DNA of 64,000 bases from Deroplatys truncata (taxonomy: Eukaryota; Arthropoda; Insecta; Mantodea; Mantidae), in NCBI GenBank assembly GCA_030765065.1, contig CM060989.1:41469501-41533500 (forward strand), written 5' to 3'. The position numbers and the translations under genes are program-made. Below, piece after piece: positions 22,207-33,911 of this stretch; the stretch's first letter is position 1, and each line of letters opens with the position of its first letter. Under the pieces are notes generated by a model. That model saw only the letters and a list, made by a program, of their open reading frames with translations. It ran no database searches and was not told the DNA's origin.

Positions 22207-23487
22207 CGAGAACTGTCCCAGTAGTATCCGACCTAACAAAAAAAAAAAAAAAATTTTGGGATAAAACATCTTTATTTCTCTACATAGTCTCCTTTCAGCT
22301 CGATAAACTTTTCCCAGCGATGTTCTATAACTTTGATACCCTGTTTATAGTGAGAACCGTTGAGTTCTGCAAAATAGCCATCAACTGCAAACTCCAGCTC
22401 TTTCATTGTTGGCTAATCTTTCACCACCAAGCCATTTCTTCAACTTTGCAAACAGAAAATGATCAGAGGGGCTTAGTCTGGCGAATAGGGTGCATGAGGA
22501 AGCAATTCGAACTTTAACTCATTGATTTTGGCCATAGTGATAATGGATGTGTGAACTAATGCATTGTCGTGATGAAACAACTTTCTTTTTCACTAAATCC
22601 GACCATTTGTGCTTGATTTCATCATTCAAACGCTGCAATAAGTTTGCATAATGCTCGCCATTGATTGCTTTTCCTTTTTTAAGATAACGAATAAAAATTA
22701 TCCCAAAAAACTAACACCACGAACTTGCCTGCAGATGGAGCTGTCTTCGTCTTCTTTGGAGCCGATTCCCCGCTTTCATTGCACTGTTTTGACTGTTCCT
22801 TCGTCCCAGGTGTGAAGTGATGGACCCATGTTTCATCCTTGGTTACCAATCTATGCAAAAAGTCGGCTTTATTGCAACGAAGCATCACCACACACTCGAC
22901 TGAAACAACCTCACGACGCTGCTTTTGTTCCATGTTGAGTAAGCGCGGCACCCATCTTGAGCACAGCTTTCTCATGTCTAAATTTTCAGTTAGTATGCGA
23001 TGTACAGCACTTTTTGAAATGCCTATGATGTCTGCTATGTCGCGCACTTTCAGTTAACGGCCATCCAACACCATTTTGTGGATTTTCTTCACAATTTCTG
23101 GCGTGGTCACCTTATTTGATCGACCATTGCGATGTTCGTCTTAGGCAGTTTGTACGGCAATGATTAAACTCTGCCACCCAATATTTTACTGTTGTAAACG
23201 AAAGAGCAGATTCCCCCAGAGTTGAATCTAGCTCAGCTTTAATATTAGCTGGACTTAGACCTTTCAAATGAAAGTACTGTGTAATATAACAATGACCAGT
23301 TTTATCCATGCTTACAAATTCGCTGAGAGAGTTCACTATTAATGGCTGCCAAATGAGTATACTAAACAAAGTAGCATCGTCAAACTTCAAACTTATGTTT
23401 TATAAGGGTGATACTTTCTCCATAGCATTTGTTTGAAATAACAACCGCTATATATACGTCAGTTCGGGTCTTCTGGGACTGCCCTCG
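22207..23487 (-). mobile_element. mariner element 1, inactive
   Basis: 1281 bp between TA dinucleotides (22205-22206 and 23488-23489). The inverted ends are CGAGAACTGTCCCAGTAG and, on the other strand, CGAGGGCAGTCCCAGAAG. The minus-strand transposase remnant has the N-terminal helix-turn-helix (FHLKGLSPANIKAELDS, RDIADIIGISKSAVHRILT) and the first catalytic motif KDETWVHHFTPGTKEQSKQ. The frame is broken near 23110, 23047 and 22680, and the region of the third catalytic Asp is badly degraded. It lies inside a LINE. Confidence 0.9.
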
Positions 23488-24110
23488 TAAGTATACTGAG
23501 ATACCCTAGGTTGGCCCTGAACCCTGGTTGATATCAGTACACGTTCTGCCAAGATCTCGGTAAAAGCATGGGTTAGAGAAAAACATCAACTCCGGTGACA
23601 AATCTATCCTGGACAAAGACATGTCAGGAAACTGCTCTTAGGTCCATGCAACACTCTTTCCACTTCTCTGCTAAGATTGGATAAGACAGGAATTAGGTAA
23701 GTAGTTGCATTCATTTCTGAACATTGCCGCTTCATGAAACATCTACGTAAAGCACGTCTCTTACAAGGATGAACCCATTTGTAGAATGTGCAAAGAGGAT
23801 GAGGAAAATGCCTCGCATATTCTATTTGACTGCCCGTTCCTGGCAAAAAAAGACTTACTCTTTCTTTACCAGGGAAGATCTAGGAAAGGATAATGACATT
23901 GGAGCATTGGACACTACAACTCATTCAGGGAACAGATTTGAGGAAACAATGAAGACATCCTTTCCAATGGCGTTGCACAAAAAGCCTTTTAGGCTGACCT
24001 GTGGGAGGTCGCAAAACTCCAACAAAAACAAAACCGATTATCTCGTATATGGACAGTCAGCTAGTTCTGATTGCTGGAAATTCTATGAGCATTTATCACA
24101 CTAAAATGGA

Positions 24111-25178
24111 TATCTTTGAAAAATCTTTAGACAGTAAATAACCAAAACTTTTCTTCAAGAAGGTATAATAAATTTCACAGCTCTGTATTTGCTTGTTTGT
24201 ATCTAAATATTGGTGCTTCTTGAGACAGTTGAAAGCAGTGCAAACAGCAAAAGCTTTGGAAGATTAGTACATTATAATAAGCTTATTTTGTTGGACATCC
24301 ATGTGAATTTGTATCCTCTAAAAATTTCGACATATTATAATTTACGTAGAGTTTAATATGTTATGCTTCCTTTTTGAAGCACTGAAGGCTACATACCAAA
24401 ATCTCTAGAAGCATATCTATACGTGCTGGAACTTGCAGGTTAAGATATCAGAAGCCTTCATCTTCATAAGACGGTAGCTGCGATGAATACAGAAAACTCT
24501 GGAGGCAGCTTCACCAAAACCAAGGTCAGGAAAGGACTGCTATCTGTTTTATCCTATCATTATGCGAAATCTTTCAGAAGTATCTAGCAAAGATCGGCAA
24601 CATCTATATATAGACCCAGCAACATGCATTATTAATGTCTATGACTATGAAGAAAATGCTTCAAGATAAGTTATGATATATTGGGGCAAGAAGCATGCAC
24701 AAGAAAAGTCAGTATACATAAGTGAAGTTATACACAAATTTGTAGTGTTAGTACACTTGTATTGGAATGAAATATGGGCTTGAAGCGAAGGAAAGCAATC
24801 TCGCATCAAATAATTCAAAGCTGCCTTTCAGAGAGAAGCAACAATAAAAACTAAGATTCAAACTATTTTGGAATGTAAGTTTCTCTAATTTTAAAACATA
24901 AACGTTCTAGGACTTGAGGTTTCCCATCTCCGTGGAGGAAGCAGTGTGTCCGTCTCATTCAAGAGATCCCTTGGTTAGGTGAGATGGATTTCCACTTATC
25001 CTGTCTAGTAACTCTAAGCTCTAGGGACTTCGGGCTCATTTGAGCATCATTTCAACAATTTCGTACATTCACCGTCAGATATTAACTACCCAAACACTTT
25101 AGGTTGAAAATTTATCAAAAGAAACTAATTGGATATACAAACCACAAATTTAAATATATTCTGTCGAATTCAAAGGAA
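24111..25178. other. No recognised feature
   Basis: About 1.07 kb following the LINE C-terminus; the first part may be LINE 3' untranslated sequence. No other similarity seen. Confidence 0.35.
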
Positions 25179-25434
25179 AAAAATTGAGTTTTATTTATGG
25201 ACGCTCTTTAACTGCCGTGGTCCTTACCGTCCCATTCTATACTGGGCGTGAAAGACCGGAAATTTTGTTCAGAGGCCTCTTTATCAGGCTTGAGGTTCTT
25301 TTACGTGCCGTAAATCTACAACACGTGACCACCGGCTTTGCTTCCCATCCGAAGGAAGCCATGCTAAGGATTTTTACACCCGAAACAATCCATCGCCCTC
25401 CGCCGGGTTTGAACCCACGACTTTGGGAACTTCT
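25179..25434 (-). mobile_element. tRNA-derived SINE, family S3
   Basis: The reverse strand starts inside the tRNA-like head (AAAGTCGTGGGTTCAAACCC, a good box B). It continues through a body with GGCTTCCTTCGG and ACGGCACGTAAAAGAACCTC and ends TAAATAAAACTC. The 5' half of the head is missing, and the element is joined to an RX 3' end. An open frame of 114 codons across it is a by-product. Confidence 0.8.
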
Positions 25435-25540
25435 CTACTACTTACCTATAGTAGAGATAACGGTATATTCCGCCCAAAAATTATACAAGCTTTCACCGGA
25501 AATACCTGCATGTTTTTGGACACCCTGATCCAAAAAGGTG
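25435..25540 (-). repeat. RX 3'-end fragment
   Basis: The reverse strand ends CTATAGGTAAGTAGTAGAGAAG and contains TTTCCGGTGAAAG. It lies between an S3 SINE and a LINE fragment. Confidence 0.75.
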
Positions 25541-26740
25541 CTGTTAAACACCTACAAAAGCATTTATTAGAACAAAATTGGATTATGGTGTTACTGTTTA
25601 CAATTCTGTAAGACCTTCTCTCCAAATGTTGGATTCAATACAAATCACAGCACTTCGGATAACACTTGGAGTTTTTGTACCAATCCGATAGCAAATATAC
25701 AAATAAAAACAAATGAACCTCTACTTGAAGCTAGAAGAAAACAATTGACATTAACATATGCCCTCAAGACAGCGTCGATATCCGATGCTCGAATGAAAAA
25801 GTATGTATTTCATAACAGAGCTAAAGAAATCGTCAAAATATCATTAATTGTACACCCTTATATCTGAGAGTCTCCAAATATCTCCAACAACTCAACATTA
25901 GACTTCCTCCTGTATCAAAAACGCCTTCCTCCTACTCCGATCTGGACAATCACTTCACCTAAAATAAATTTAGAACTGAATATCATCTCCAAAGAACTCC
26001 CGTATTCCTCAGTTTATCGCCAACTATTTAATGAATCATATGACAGATATGGAAAACATACAGCAATTTACACAGATGGATCAAAGTGTAATGACAGAAA
26101 TACTTGTGCTGTTGTTTATCCAGACCACACTATGTTAATCAGACTTCATGATTTCTGTATTATGTTCTCAAGTGAACTGTTTGCAATAAACATTCTGTCA
26201 TCAACCCATATTCTTACACAAGAAATTCAATCACTACTTCATAGAGACAATAAGCAAGGAAAGCAAGTGTCTTTAGTATGGATTCCATCCCACATTGGAA
26301 TACAAGGCAACGAATTGGCCGATCAGGCAGCAAAAAAGCCACTAAACATCCACTAAGTGACCCAACTATAACTACACCAGCCCATGATGTTACCTCAACC
26401 ATTAAAAAGAAGCTCTACCAACAATGGAAGACAGGATGGCTTGACTCCACGAGAAGCAAACTCCGTGATATAATATCGAGTTTTTCGCCACATCTTCCCA
26501 GTAATTCTCTTTCCAGACAAGATCGGGTTTTAATATCCCGACTGAGAATGGGCCATACCAAGATCACGCACAGTTATCTTATTTCAAAGGACCAATCACC
26601 CATCTGCCACCAGTGTAACATACTGTTAACCACGAAACACATAATCGTGGAATGTCCACAATACGATCAACAGCACTCAACTATTCAATGTACCATAATA
26701 TAGTTGAATTTTTTACAAGCATAAGTTTATATATAAGTAT
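25541..26740 (+). pseudogene. Jockey-type LINE 3' half (thumb, RNase H, zinc knuckle)
   Basis: In order: FIRTKLDYGVTVYNS and VRPSLQMLDSIQITALRITL (post-RT region), EPLLEARRKQLTLTYALKTA, then RNase H with AIYTDGSKCNDRNT (first Asp), ELFAI (Glu), VSLVWIPSHIGIQGNELADQ (last Asp). It continues RVLISRLRMGHTKITHSYLI and CHQCNILLTTKHIIVECPQY, the usual Jockey C-terminus, with a stop at 26701. One frameshift lies between RNase H and the C-terminal segment near 26335, and a stop near 25865. The fragment is 5'-truncated and cannot be functional. Confidence 0.9.
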
Positions 26741-26924
26741 ATAATGTTCAATCAATTTGATTAGTTATAGTGTCAAAGTTTTATATACTAGTTCGTTGTA
26801 ATGGTTTAAAACTGCCGGTGTGTTAAACAACTTCTTTTATTGTTAAATATTTATTTTATAAAAAGTTTTAAAATCGCGATATGACTAATATGTTAACGTA
26901 ACTATAAAAAAAATATATTGTTTA
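26741..26924. other. AT-rich spacer, probably LINE 3' untranslated sequence
   Basis: Follows the LINE stop codon directly and has no other features. Confidence 0.35.
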
Positions 26925-27700
26925 GAAAAAAGTCCATCTGTGTGTTTATCAACACCGTAACTTGGAAACGAAAGCTCTTGGTCTTTAAGTTCTTTATCTT
27001 CCAGAGATGCCACAGGAAGTTTTTCAAGAAAATCCCCATATTCCAAAACATCTTTTATATAGAAAGACCGTAATTTTTTATTTTCTCAAAAATAGCTCTG
27101 TCCAGATTGATTAAAATAGTATACGTTAAAGATATTTTGTTGAGAAGTAAAATTTATATCTTAAGAGATAGACAAAACATCTTCAACGGATTCCTCCTCT
27201 TTGGAGGACTTACACACCCAAGAACTTACAAGCCATTGCCTTGGGTCAGTAGCTCGTCGAGGAGCAAGCAAACTCTGGATCACAGCATATTCAGGATGGA
27301 TTATCAGCCCATGTTTGGTATGTCGTTGAAGGAGGAAATGAAATGTACTGATAAAAGGGAGGATAGGAAAATTCGGGATAAAATTATCAACCCAGCATTC
27401 ACCTAGCGACTGAGGAAAACCGGAAAAAAACTTCAGTCAGATTGGTGGGCCTCCGAGGATTTGAACCCGGAATCTCAGGAATGCGGCTCCCGGACGTTAC
27501 CGCCCGAGGCATCCCGGTCTCCCAGACAAATATTTACCACACAAAAATGTTGATCTCTTTAAAACATACAATTTATGTTAAATAAACGCTTTGTGACATT
27601 AATCATTTCCGAGATAACCTTTATTATTGGTTGAAATGTCAAGTATTTCATCTGTTTTCAAGAGGTAAGTCGCTATTCGCTTTACACTTTCTCTACCACA
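26925..27700 (-). repeat. RX repeat, A2, with a SINE inside
   Basis: The reverse strand gives RX from the A2 5' half (27524-27700) to the CA tract (26930s). It is interrupted at the AAATTTTGTCTATC-like site by an S2 SINE with a near-perfect AGACAAAA duplication. Confidence 0.75.
27178..27523 (-). mobile_element. tRNA-derived SINE, family S2, nested in RX
   Basis: The reverse strand begins GGGAGACCGGGATGCCTCGG and has box B GGGTTCAAATCC. The 3' body (GGCTGATAATCCATCCTGAA, TTGCTCCTCGACGAGC, CTTGTAAGTTCTTGGG) is the same as in S1. Flanked by AGACAAAA (27170-27177) and AGACAAAT (27524-27531). The head differs completely from S1. Confidence 0.8.
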
Positions 27701-27828
27701 TGCATGAATAGGTAGAGAAAGTATGGAATTCCACCCAAAAATACGATACCGAAATTTCACCGGAAATACATGTTTTGAAGCCTCCTGAAAACCCCTGTAT
27801 ATATCTCTGTGAACAGCATAACTAGAAA
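27701..27828 (-). repeat. RX 3'-end piece, left side of a split copy
   Basis: The reverse strand ends CCTATTCATGCATGTGGTAGAG and contains TTTCCGGTGAAATTTCGG. It breaks off at CATAACTAGAAA. The continuation appears at 28646, after a full A1 copy. Confidence 0.75.
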
Positions 27829-28645
27829 TTCTCTGTTGCACGCACATGACTTTCTCTACTCGTGTACAAACTATTTTTACAAACGCTTATTCTCCATATG
27901 CTTCACGTTAATCGAGATGTTAATCTTATTGCTAATTTTCTTGTAGATGCAAGGGGAATTGCTAGGCTTTAAGTGATAGTCAAATATTTTAAGAGCTGGT
28001 TGCTGTGTGGAACATTCCATTATCTTTGCATGTCCAGGATATAAAAAAAAACCAATAACGAATTCCCATTTGAGAAAAAGTATAATTATTGGAAATTTCA
28101 AACAAATAACAAAAAATACTTCGGAAATGGTTCAATCGACAGAAAGAGTGTGTATGACATAAATTGTGTCTTTTAATGAGATCTACATTTTTTGTGCTGT
28201 AAAAGTTTGTCTCTCTCTGGCGTTTACCAGTTATGCAAATGTCACTCAGAATGAAGAGGTATTGTTGGAACATTTCCAGAAAATTTAAGATGTATATTTC
28301 ATTTGTAATGAAAATATCTTAAACGCGCAATTTTTAATCAAAATATGTAGAACCATTTTTGAGAAAGTCAAAATTTTCGAAAAATGTTGCATATCAAGGG
28401 TAGCCTGGGGTGGGTATTTTCTTGAAAATCTTCGTGTCGCATCCCTCAAATACCAAGTTTGATATTTATCCGACTTTTCGTTTTTGAGTTATGCTGTTCA
28501 CAGACTCATGGACGTTTCCAAAAATGCTTTATTTGGATTCAGCGCACTTCGAAACATGTACTTCCGGTGAAATTTCGGTAGGTATCACATTTTTGAGTGG
28601 AATGCAATACTTCTCCTACTTACTGTACGTAGTAGAGAAAGTAAA
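27829..28645 (+). repeat. RX repeat, A1, full length, inserted in another RX
   Basis: From CTCTGTTGCACGCACATGAC to CGTAGTAGAGAAAGTAAAA. The flanking minus-strand pieces join to a single RX sequence if it is removed. Confidence 0.85.
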
Positions 28646-28908
28646 ACCGAAAGTGGATAAATACCAAACCTGGTGTTTAGGTTCGTACCTTCTAAACTGC
28701 GACCCAAGGATTTTCAAGAATATCTTCTCATCCCGAACAATTCTTCACATGGAATATTTTTCAAAGTTTTATTTTCTAAAAAACTGACTAACGATTTTGA
28801 TCAAAATACCATATATAAAAAGATTTACATGAGAAATAATATTTATATCTGAATTTTCTGGGAATAACTTGTGAAGTCCTCTTCATCCGGAAGGAATTAT
28901 TAGATTAG
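28646..28908 (-). repeat. RX piece, right side of the split copy
   Basis: Starts CGAAAGTGGATAAATACC, the continuation of the 27701-27828 piece, and runs to the AAGGAATT motif, losing the 5' half. Confidence 0.75.
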
Positions 28909-28997
28909 ATTGGATTGCATTCTGTGAGTTCACTAGCAGCCATAAAGCTTGTGAACATAGAACATGTCAAGTAAATGTATAAAAATTACATACAAAC

Positions 28998-29913
28998 AGA
29001 GACAGTATTTTTAACACTTAAATAATTTCAGTCTAATTATATAATACGTAAATTCAATAACAGCCCGCCTTAAAGCAGTAAGTGTATGTAGAAGAATATA
29101 AAAAGTGTGTATTACAATCATTGTAAATGTTTATATTATAATGTACATGTTCAATAATGTTATGTGAATGTATTACATAATTTAATAATGTAGGAACTGT
29201 GAGAATAATAAGTTAAAAGTTGCTAACAGTCAGGTAACAATCAGGTAACTAGAGCCAATAATGAATTTGAAAGTTTAACAATACTACTTGTGATTCTTGG
29301 AAGCAATAAGGTAATTTTTTGTGACAGTTTATAAAATAGCCAATCAACATCCAGAAAAAGCTTTAGTTAAATAAAAGTATTCTATTGGATTAGGAATAGC
29401 TAATCAGAGACTTGAAATACAGATATTTACAAATTTAGGCGGTAGAAGCCAAGTCAGTTGCTGGTAGACAGTGCTCATAACTGGACGCGTTGCTTGTGCA
29501 TCCTCGAGAAGTTTAATACGTATTCAGTGTGAGATAAAAATAGTTTACGTGTTAAAAAGTGCAAGTAATTAATAAAAGAACTCACAGCTCTCTATATCAG
29601 TGAAGTGTTATTTAAATCGTGTCAAGAATTAATAAAAAGGAATGAATTAAAAATTATAATCTGTGTAAGCTTACTTTCTTCAGCCGCATCACGCCCTGTT
29701 AAGAAATTCATGTCTTTAAAATAATACTGACGCAGCCGAGGCAAACATAAATATATAATATTTAAAGAAACAATAAAAATTACAAAGTTAATTTTTTTTA
29801 AACATTTGGGGCAAAAGCCACCGGAAAGCGGGTACTATACGTGCGGTTGCAACGAACTTCAAGTTCGGCTCCCAACAGTTGAAATACAATACAACTCCTA
29901 CTTCAAACCTTCA
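28998..29913 (+). mobile_element. Solo LTR, family G2
   Basis: Starts AGAGACAGTATTTTTAACAC (first base changed from T in the other two copies), ends AAACCTTCA, and is flanked by AAAC (28994-28997 and 29914-29917). It contains AGCCAATCA (a CCAAT-type motif) near 29338 and several AATAAAA signals. Length 916 bp. A partial 30-60-bp duplication lies in the sequence just downstream. Confidence 0.8.
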
Positions 29914-29917
29914 AAAC

Positions 29918-30229
29918 ATAGATATTACACACAATATAGAACATTTAAAATAAAACAAAGACCTACTATATGCGTGTCAAGGAAATGTAGAATATAGTTA
30001 CATATATACATAAATATTACATAGAATACATAAAATTTAAAATAAAATGAAGACATATTATATACAAAACGAAACAAAGCAGGTGTGAAAATCGAATACC
30101 TCTCTACCGATTTAAGGATACTATTATATTTATAGACAAGAACAGTTATTTTAACTTTCACTAGGCTTGTACCTTTTGTTCTTTCATCATTTTGTTCTAT
30201 TTGATTTGTAATGCCTAGCATTTACTATC
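29918..30229. repeat. AT-rich flank with a two-unit tandem duplication
   Basis: TTAAAATAAAACAAAGACC (from about 29945) is echoed by TTTAAAATAAAATGAAGAC (from about 30036), with similar sequence on both sides. It looks like one unit of roughly 90 bp repeated twice and diverged. Confidence 0.4.
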
Positions 30230-30242
30230 AGTTCTTAATATA

Positions 30243-30600
30243 TTCATTTCATTCATTATCTATTTATCATCCTCTTATGTAGGACTTACACCCCCCAGGA
30301 CTTACAAGCGGGTGCCTGGGGTCAAAGGCCCGTCGAGGAGCAGACACTCATGGATCAGACAGAGTATCCAGGATGGGTGATCAGCCCGATGCCTGGTATG
30401 GGATGAAGGAAGTAGATGAAACGAAATGTTGGTGAAATGGATGAAAGGAAAGGTGATGATGGAGCAGTTGGTGGAATGAATGGCGGGGGAAACCGGAGAA
30501 TCCGGAGAAAACCCGCCCAGATGCCGCTTCGTCCACCACAAATCCCGGGCCGCCTCGGTGGGAGGCGAGCGGTCTAACCACTCGGCCACGGCGCCGCCCC
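30243..30600 (-). mobile_element. tRNA-derived SINE, family S1, full length
   Basis: Flanked by a perfect 13-bp duplication AGTTCTTAATATA (30230-30242 and 30601-30613). The reverse strand starts GGGGCGGCGCCGTGGCCGAG, with box A TGGCCGAGTGGTTAGACCG resembling Leu/Ser-type tRNA. The region that should hold box B is deleted (CCCGGGATTTG). The body and 3' end match the other S1 copies, and the tail is ATAATGAATGAAATGAAT. Best S1 reference in the window. Confidence 0.9.
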
Positions 30601-30914
30601 AGTTCTTAATATACATATATTTAAATAGCTTCATTAATTCTAGAGCAGGCATCAAATGTAATTGGCAATTGTCATTAATATTTACTAATACTGCTTACAG
30701 AGGTATATACGGTAAACTGGTATAACTGGTAAACGTTAAGCGTTAGACAAAAACGTACTACACAAGAAATGTAGGTATGTTTAAAACACACACTTTATTT
30801 CAAATAAGTTTTAATAACATATGCCATTTCTGAGACATCTGTTATTAATGGTTCGAATCTTTCATTACTAGGTCATTCTCTTTAAGTCATTTAAACATTC
30901 AGTTGTTTCTCGCG

Positions 30915-31383
30915 GCGCTGCGGACCCTTAGCACTCGTGGTACTTCTGACGTTACTAGCAGTAAGTCGGGCCGAAAGTTCGAGCCGCTCCCTTTGGGGAG
31001 CCTTTCGGATTGGGTTTGTTCTCGACGGGGCAGTGGTTCCCGATACCCATGGAAGATTGGGTACGACTGTATGATTTTCCATGCAGCCGGGGTTGTGAGA
31101 CGTCTCAATGTCCTCCGGTAGCGCCCTGGAGAGCCGGTAGACGGCATGCTAGATTGCTGTTGGCCCTACCGAGGTTATCGGTAGTCGCCCTTCGGGGTTG
31201 ACGCGCGTAAGTGGCGCATCCACTTCCATCTCCGCGTAAGCGGGGGGGGGGGCCTTTTTAGACTCCAGATATTGGGCTCATGGGAAACCTCAACGGATGG
31301 AGAGCCACTCAGTTGGCACTGTCCCTGGGATTTTAAGGGGGGTTTGGGCTTTGGCTCTTATCCTGGTAGACCTTAGTTTAACA
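30915..31383. mobile_element. Unclassified 469-bp GC-rich retroposed element
   Basis: Flanked by a perfect 10-bp duplication GTTTCTCGCG (30905-30914 and 31384-31393) inside RX. It begins GCGCTGCGGACCC and ends CCTTAGTTTAACA on the plus strand. It is far richer in G+C than its surroundings, with a run of 10 G near 31242. It lacks a poly-A or simple tail and lacks tRNA-like boxes. Target-duplication length fits LINE-type integration. Short open frames have no recognisable similarity. Could be a non-autonomous LINE end or a retroposed host RNA. Confidence 0.7.
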
Positions 31384-31532
31384 GTTTCTCGCGATGTCAT
31401 GGAAGCAGTATGGAATTTTAAGGCCAGCATATAGCGTTCAGTTCTTAAACATTTGACTATCGCTGTTCTCTTTGTATCTATAACGAAATGTGTAATGTAA
31501 CTATTTCTGGAAGAGTTTATGGGGATTAAAAT

Positions 31533-32350
31533 TGAGGCAATATTTTATATCATAACATGCTGTAAATGCTAGAGTGATTGTAGTGTAAATTAGTATTATT
31601 GTATGTACAGGATTTTAGATGTTTGTTAGCCATAAGTATTGTTAGGAAATAAGTTTACACGGCCTAACTAAAACTGACAATAGAAGTGGGTAACAATAAA
31701 CCGAGAGGGCGAGTTGTTTATCATTAAAAAGAGATAAACAAATGACGTCAGGGTAGCGTACCCTTTTTTTAGAAATGGAGGGAATATCTTCCCTAGAGTA
31801 TATATGTTAGTAGTAGTGATTGTCTGACCAAAACAGACGCTAAAGTGGGCGCGATTTGGTAACCAATAGCAGTTCTATTATAATGTTTAGGCAATTCGAG
31901 GTGAAGGAGTATATATTCTCGAGCCATAAGCAAGTATCACACAGTAGCGAAAAATCTTTCAAGAGGTGCACGTCACGCAGTCCTGAAGAATCTCTCACGA
32001 GGTGCACGTCGCAAAGTTAGTTACAAAAATGTGAAGTACGCAAATAATTGGTGCGCGTCAACTAAAACGACTGTAGTTACATTTTTAAATATCACAGTTT
32101 CAATCAGGCGTGTATAAAGATTAAATATGTGAATTATTAATTAAGTATGACGGGAATAAAAGTGTAGAAACAATTTTTTTTATCGGTGTTATCTTTTAGG
32201 AACTACTCCTTTCCGTTTACAACCCTGCGTAGAGAAACTTTCTCGACTGAGTTATAATAGCTAGCCAGGGGACAAAGAACCCAAAATAAAAATAATTAAA
32301 CAATAAGCGCCCAACAAATAAGATAACACTAGCCATTGAGAACTGTGACA
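31533..32350 (+). mobile_element. Solo LTR, family G1, shorter 3' end
   Basis: Starts TGAGGCAATATTTTATATC and ends AACTGTGACA between AAAT repeats (31529-31532 and 32351-32354) in an RX copy. It keeps TGACGTCA at 31743-31750 and a weak TATA-like GTATATATTC near 31909. The leader tandem repeat has two units. It is 818 bp: compared with the other G1 copies it lacks the last 60-70 bp after GACA. Confidence 0.8.
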
Positions 32351-32455
32351 AAATGTAACGGATAGAAAAATAAGCTTTAATAAGAATAGTTTATATACCC
32401 ACTAATAAACGACAGAAGGTAGAGAAAGTCTTGTGAATGCATAAAATCAGAATTT

Positions 32456-32974
32456 TTTTGCTAATGTCATGAGAATCTAGCAGCTGTATTGTTGCACACA
32501 TGCTCTCTGCTTAAGAATAAGTAATTACTATGGTGCTTTCACTGCTGAATTACACATGATAGGTTGGTAATAGTGGCAGAGATAGTACAAGTACGTGCAA
32601 TGTTTATCGTAATTATCGTCAGTATTAAGTGGGTACGAGTCGCGGATCATTTGACGATCAGCAACACACACCGTGTGAAAACTCGCTCCTGTGCTGTAAG
32701 GTTATTAAACTTCAAAACTCTCTTAGAGAGATAATAACAACCCTGCCAGAAACAATGGGTATATTGCACACCTACGATATTCTCCTCCTTCAATATTTTT
32801 CCTCTTCTGTTTGCGCCATTTTCCAACAAGGCTTTCTTACCTCTGGCTTCTTTTATTCTCTTTTGCTAACAGTAATTTTAATTTACTGTAATATTTAATG
32901 TGTTTTGTTGTTACTACATAACAGAAATATCGCTTAGTTTTAGATTTACTTAAAGCCAAGCATTAAGTTCCTAT
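32456..32974. other. No recognised feature
   Basis: AT-rich DNA with an 89-codon plus-strand open frame (32629-32898) of no recognisable similarity. Confidence 0.35.
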
Positions 32975-33079
32975 TATTCTCTCTACCACGTACTTAGTAG
33001 GCAAATAAGGTATTGTATTCCACCCAAAAAGTCTATACCGATATTTCACCGGAAATACGTGTTTTGAGACACCCTAAAT
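32975..33079 (-). repeat. RX 3'-end piece, left side of a split A2 copy
   Basis: Contains the reverse-strand terminus and TTTCCGGTGAAATATCGG. It stops in the A-run after the CCCTAAAT motif and continues at 33912. Confidence 0.75.
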
Positions 33080-33911
33080 AAAAATCGATCTGTTACACTA
33101 ACGTGACTTTGTCTACTCTTGTACAAACTATTTTTACAATCGCTTATTCTCCATTTACTTCATGTTACTTGAGATAAACGTTTTCAGAAACTATATTATT
33201 GCTAATTTTCTTGTAGGTGCAAGGGGAATAGGGTAGGTATTAAGCGATAGTCAAATCTTTTAAGAGCTGGTTGCTATGTGGAGCATTCCATTCTGTTTGT
33301 ATGTCCAGGACATAAAAAAATGAATAACGAATGCCTATTTGAGAAAAAGCACTGGAAAATTCAAACAAATAACAAGGAATATCTCGGAAATGGTTCACTC
33401 CACCAAAAAATGTATAGGACATAAATTGTGTGTTTTAACCAGATTTACATTTTTTGTGTAGAAAAGAATTTTCTATCTCTTACGGTTTACCATTTATACA
33501 AAAGTCATTAAGAATGAAGAGGGCTTTTGGGGACATTCCCAGAAAATTCAAAGTACACAATTTATTTGTCATGAAAATATCTTAAATATACGATATTATA
33601 ATCAAAACTGTTAAGTGCTTTTTGAGAAAACCAAAATTTTTGAAAAATGTCCCATGTAAACGGTAGTATGGGGTGAGGGGATTTTATTTGAAACCTACAT
33701 GTCGCAAGTTTTAAAGATACGGAACCTAAATACAAAGTTTTCGCTTTTGAGTTATACTGTTCACAAATACACACACGGACCTTTTTCTAAAAGTACTTTC
33801 TTGGGTTCAGGGGCTCAAAACATATATTTCAGGTGAAATCTCGATATCGAATTTTTGGGTGGAATGTAATACTTCCCCATCTTACCATACGTGGTAGAGA
33901 AAGTAAAAGGC
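33080..33911 (+). repeat. RX repeat, A1, inserted in an A2 copy
   Basis: From ATCGATCTGTTACACTAACG to CGTGGTAGAGAAAGTAAAA. Excising it joins the two flanking minus-strand A2 pieces at an A-rich site. Confidence 0.85.

Larger units (their letters stand above)
21619..24110 (+). pseudogene. Jockey-type LINE 3' region, split by a mariner
   Basis: Frames taken in order give VTLGSREDCMEG and FLGFTDESHIG (RNase H start, first catalytic Asp), then LGEYCTVFQTKVFAILSCAL, then RMPGH and GNEKANELAN (RNase H end). After the mariner come VGPEPWLISVHVLP, a degenerate SEHCRFMKHLRKARLL and RMCKEDEENASHILFDCP (C-terminal zinc knuckle). This is the C-terminal third of a Jockey-clade polyprotein in the right order, with several frameshifts and stops. 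The mariner at 22207-23487 interrupts it after ELAN, and an 86-bp piece of mariner sequence sits inside the RNase H part at 21852-21937. Confidence 0.85.
30722..32455 (-). repeat. RX repeat, A2, with two nested insertions
   Basis: RX sequence occupies about 30722-30904, 31394-31532 and 32355-32455. The gaps are a 469-bp GC-rich element and a G1 solo LTR, each with its own target duplication. The rejoined pieces read as a continuous A2 5' half. Confidence 0.85.

Noticed and set aside
22839..23057. Plus-strand frames across the mariner copies (also 41150-41463)
   Set aside because: They are antisense to the transposase remnant, which explains the long open stretches.
30381..31201. Long frames in the S1 SINE and the GC-rich 469-bp element
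   Set aside because: GC-rich DNA has few stops, and the frames cross element boundaries and target duplications.
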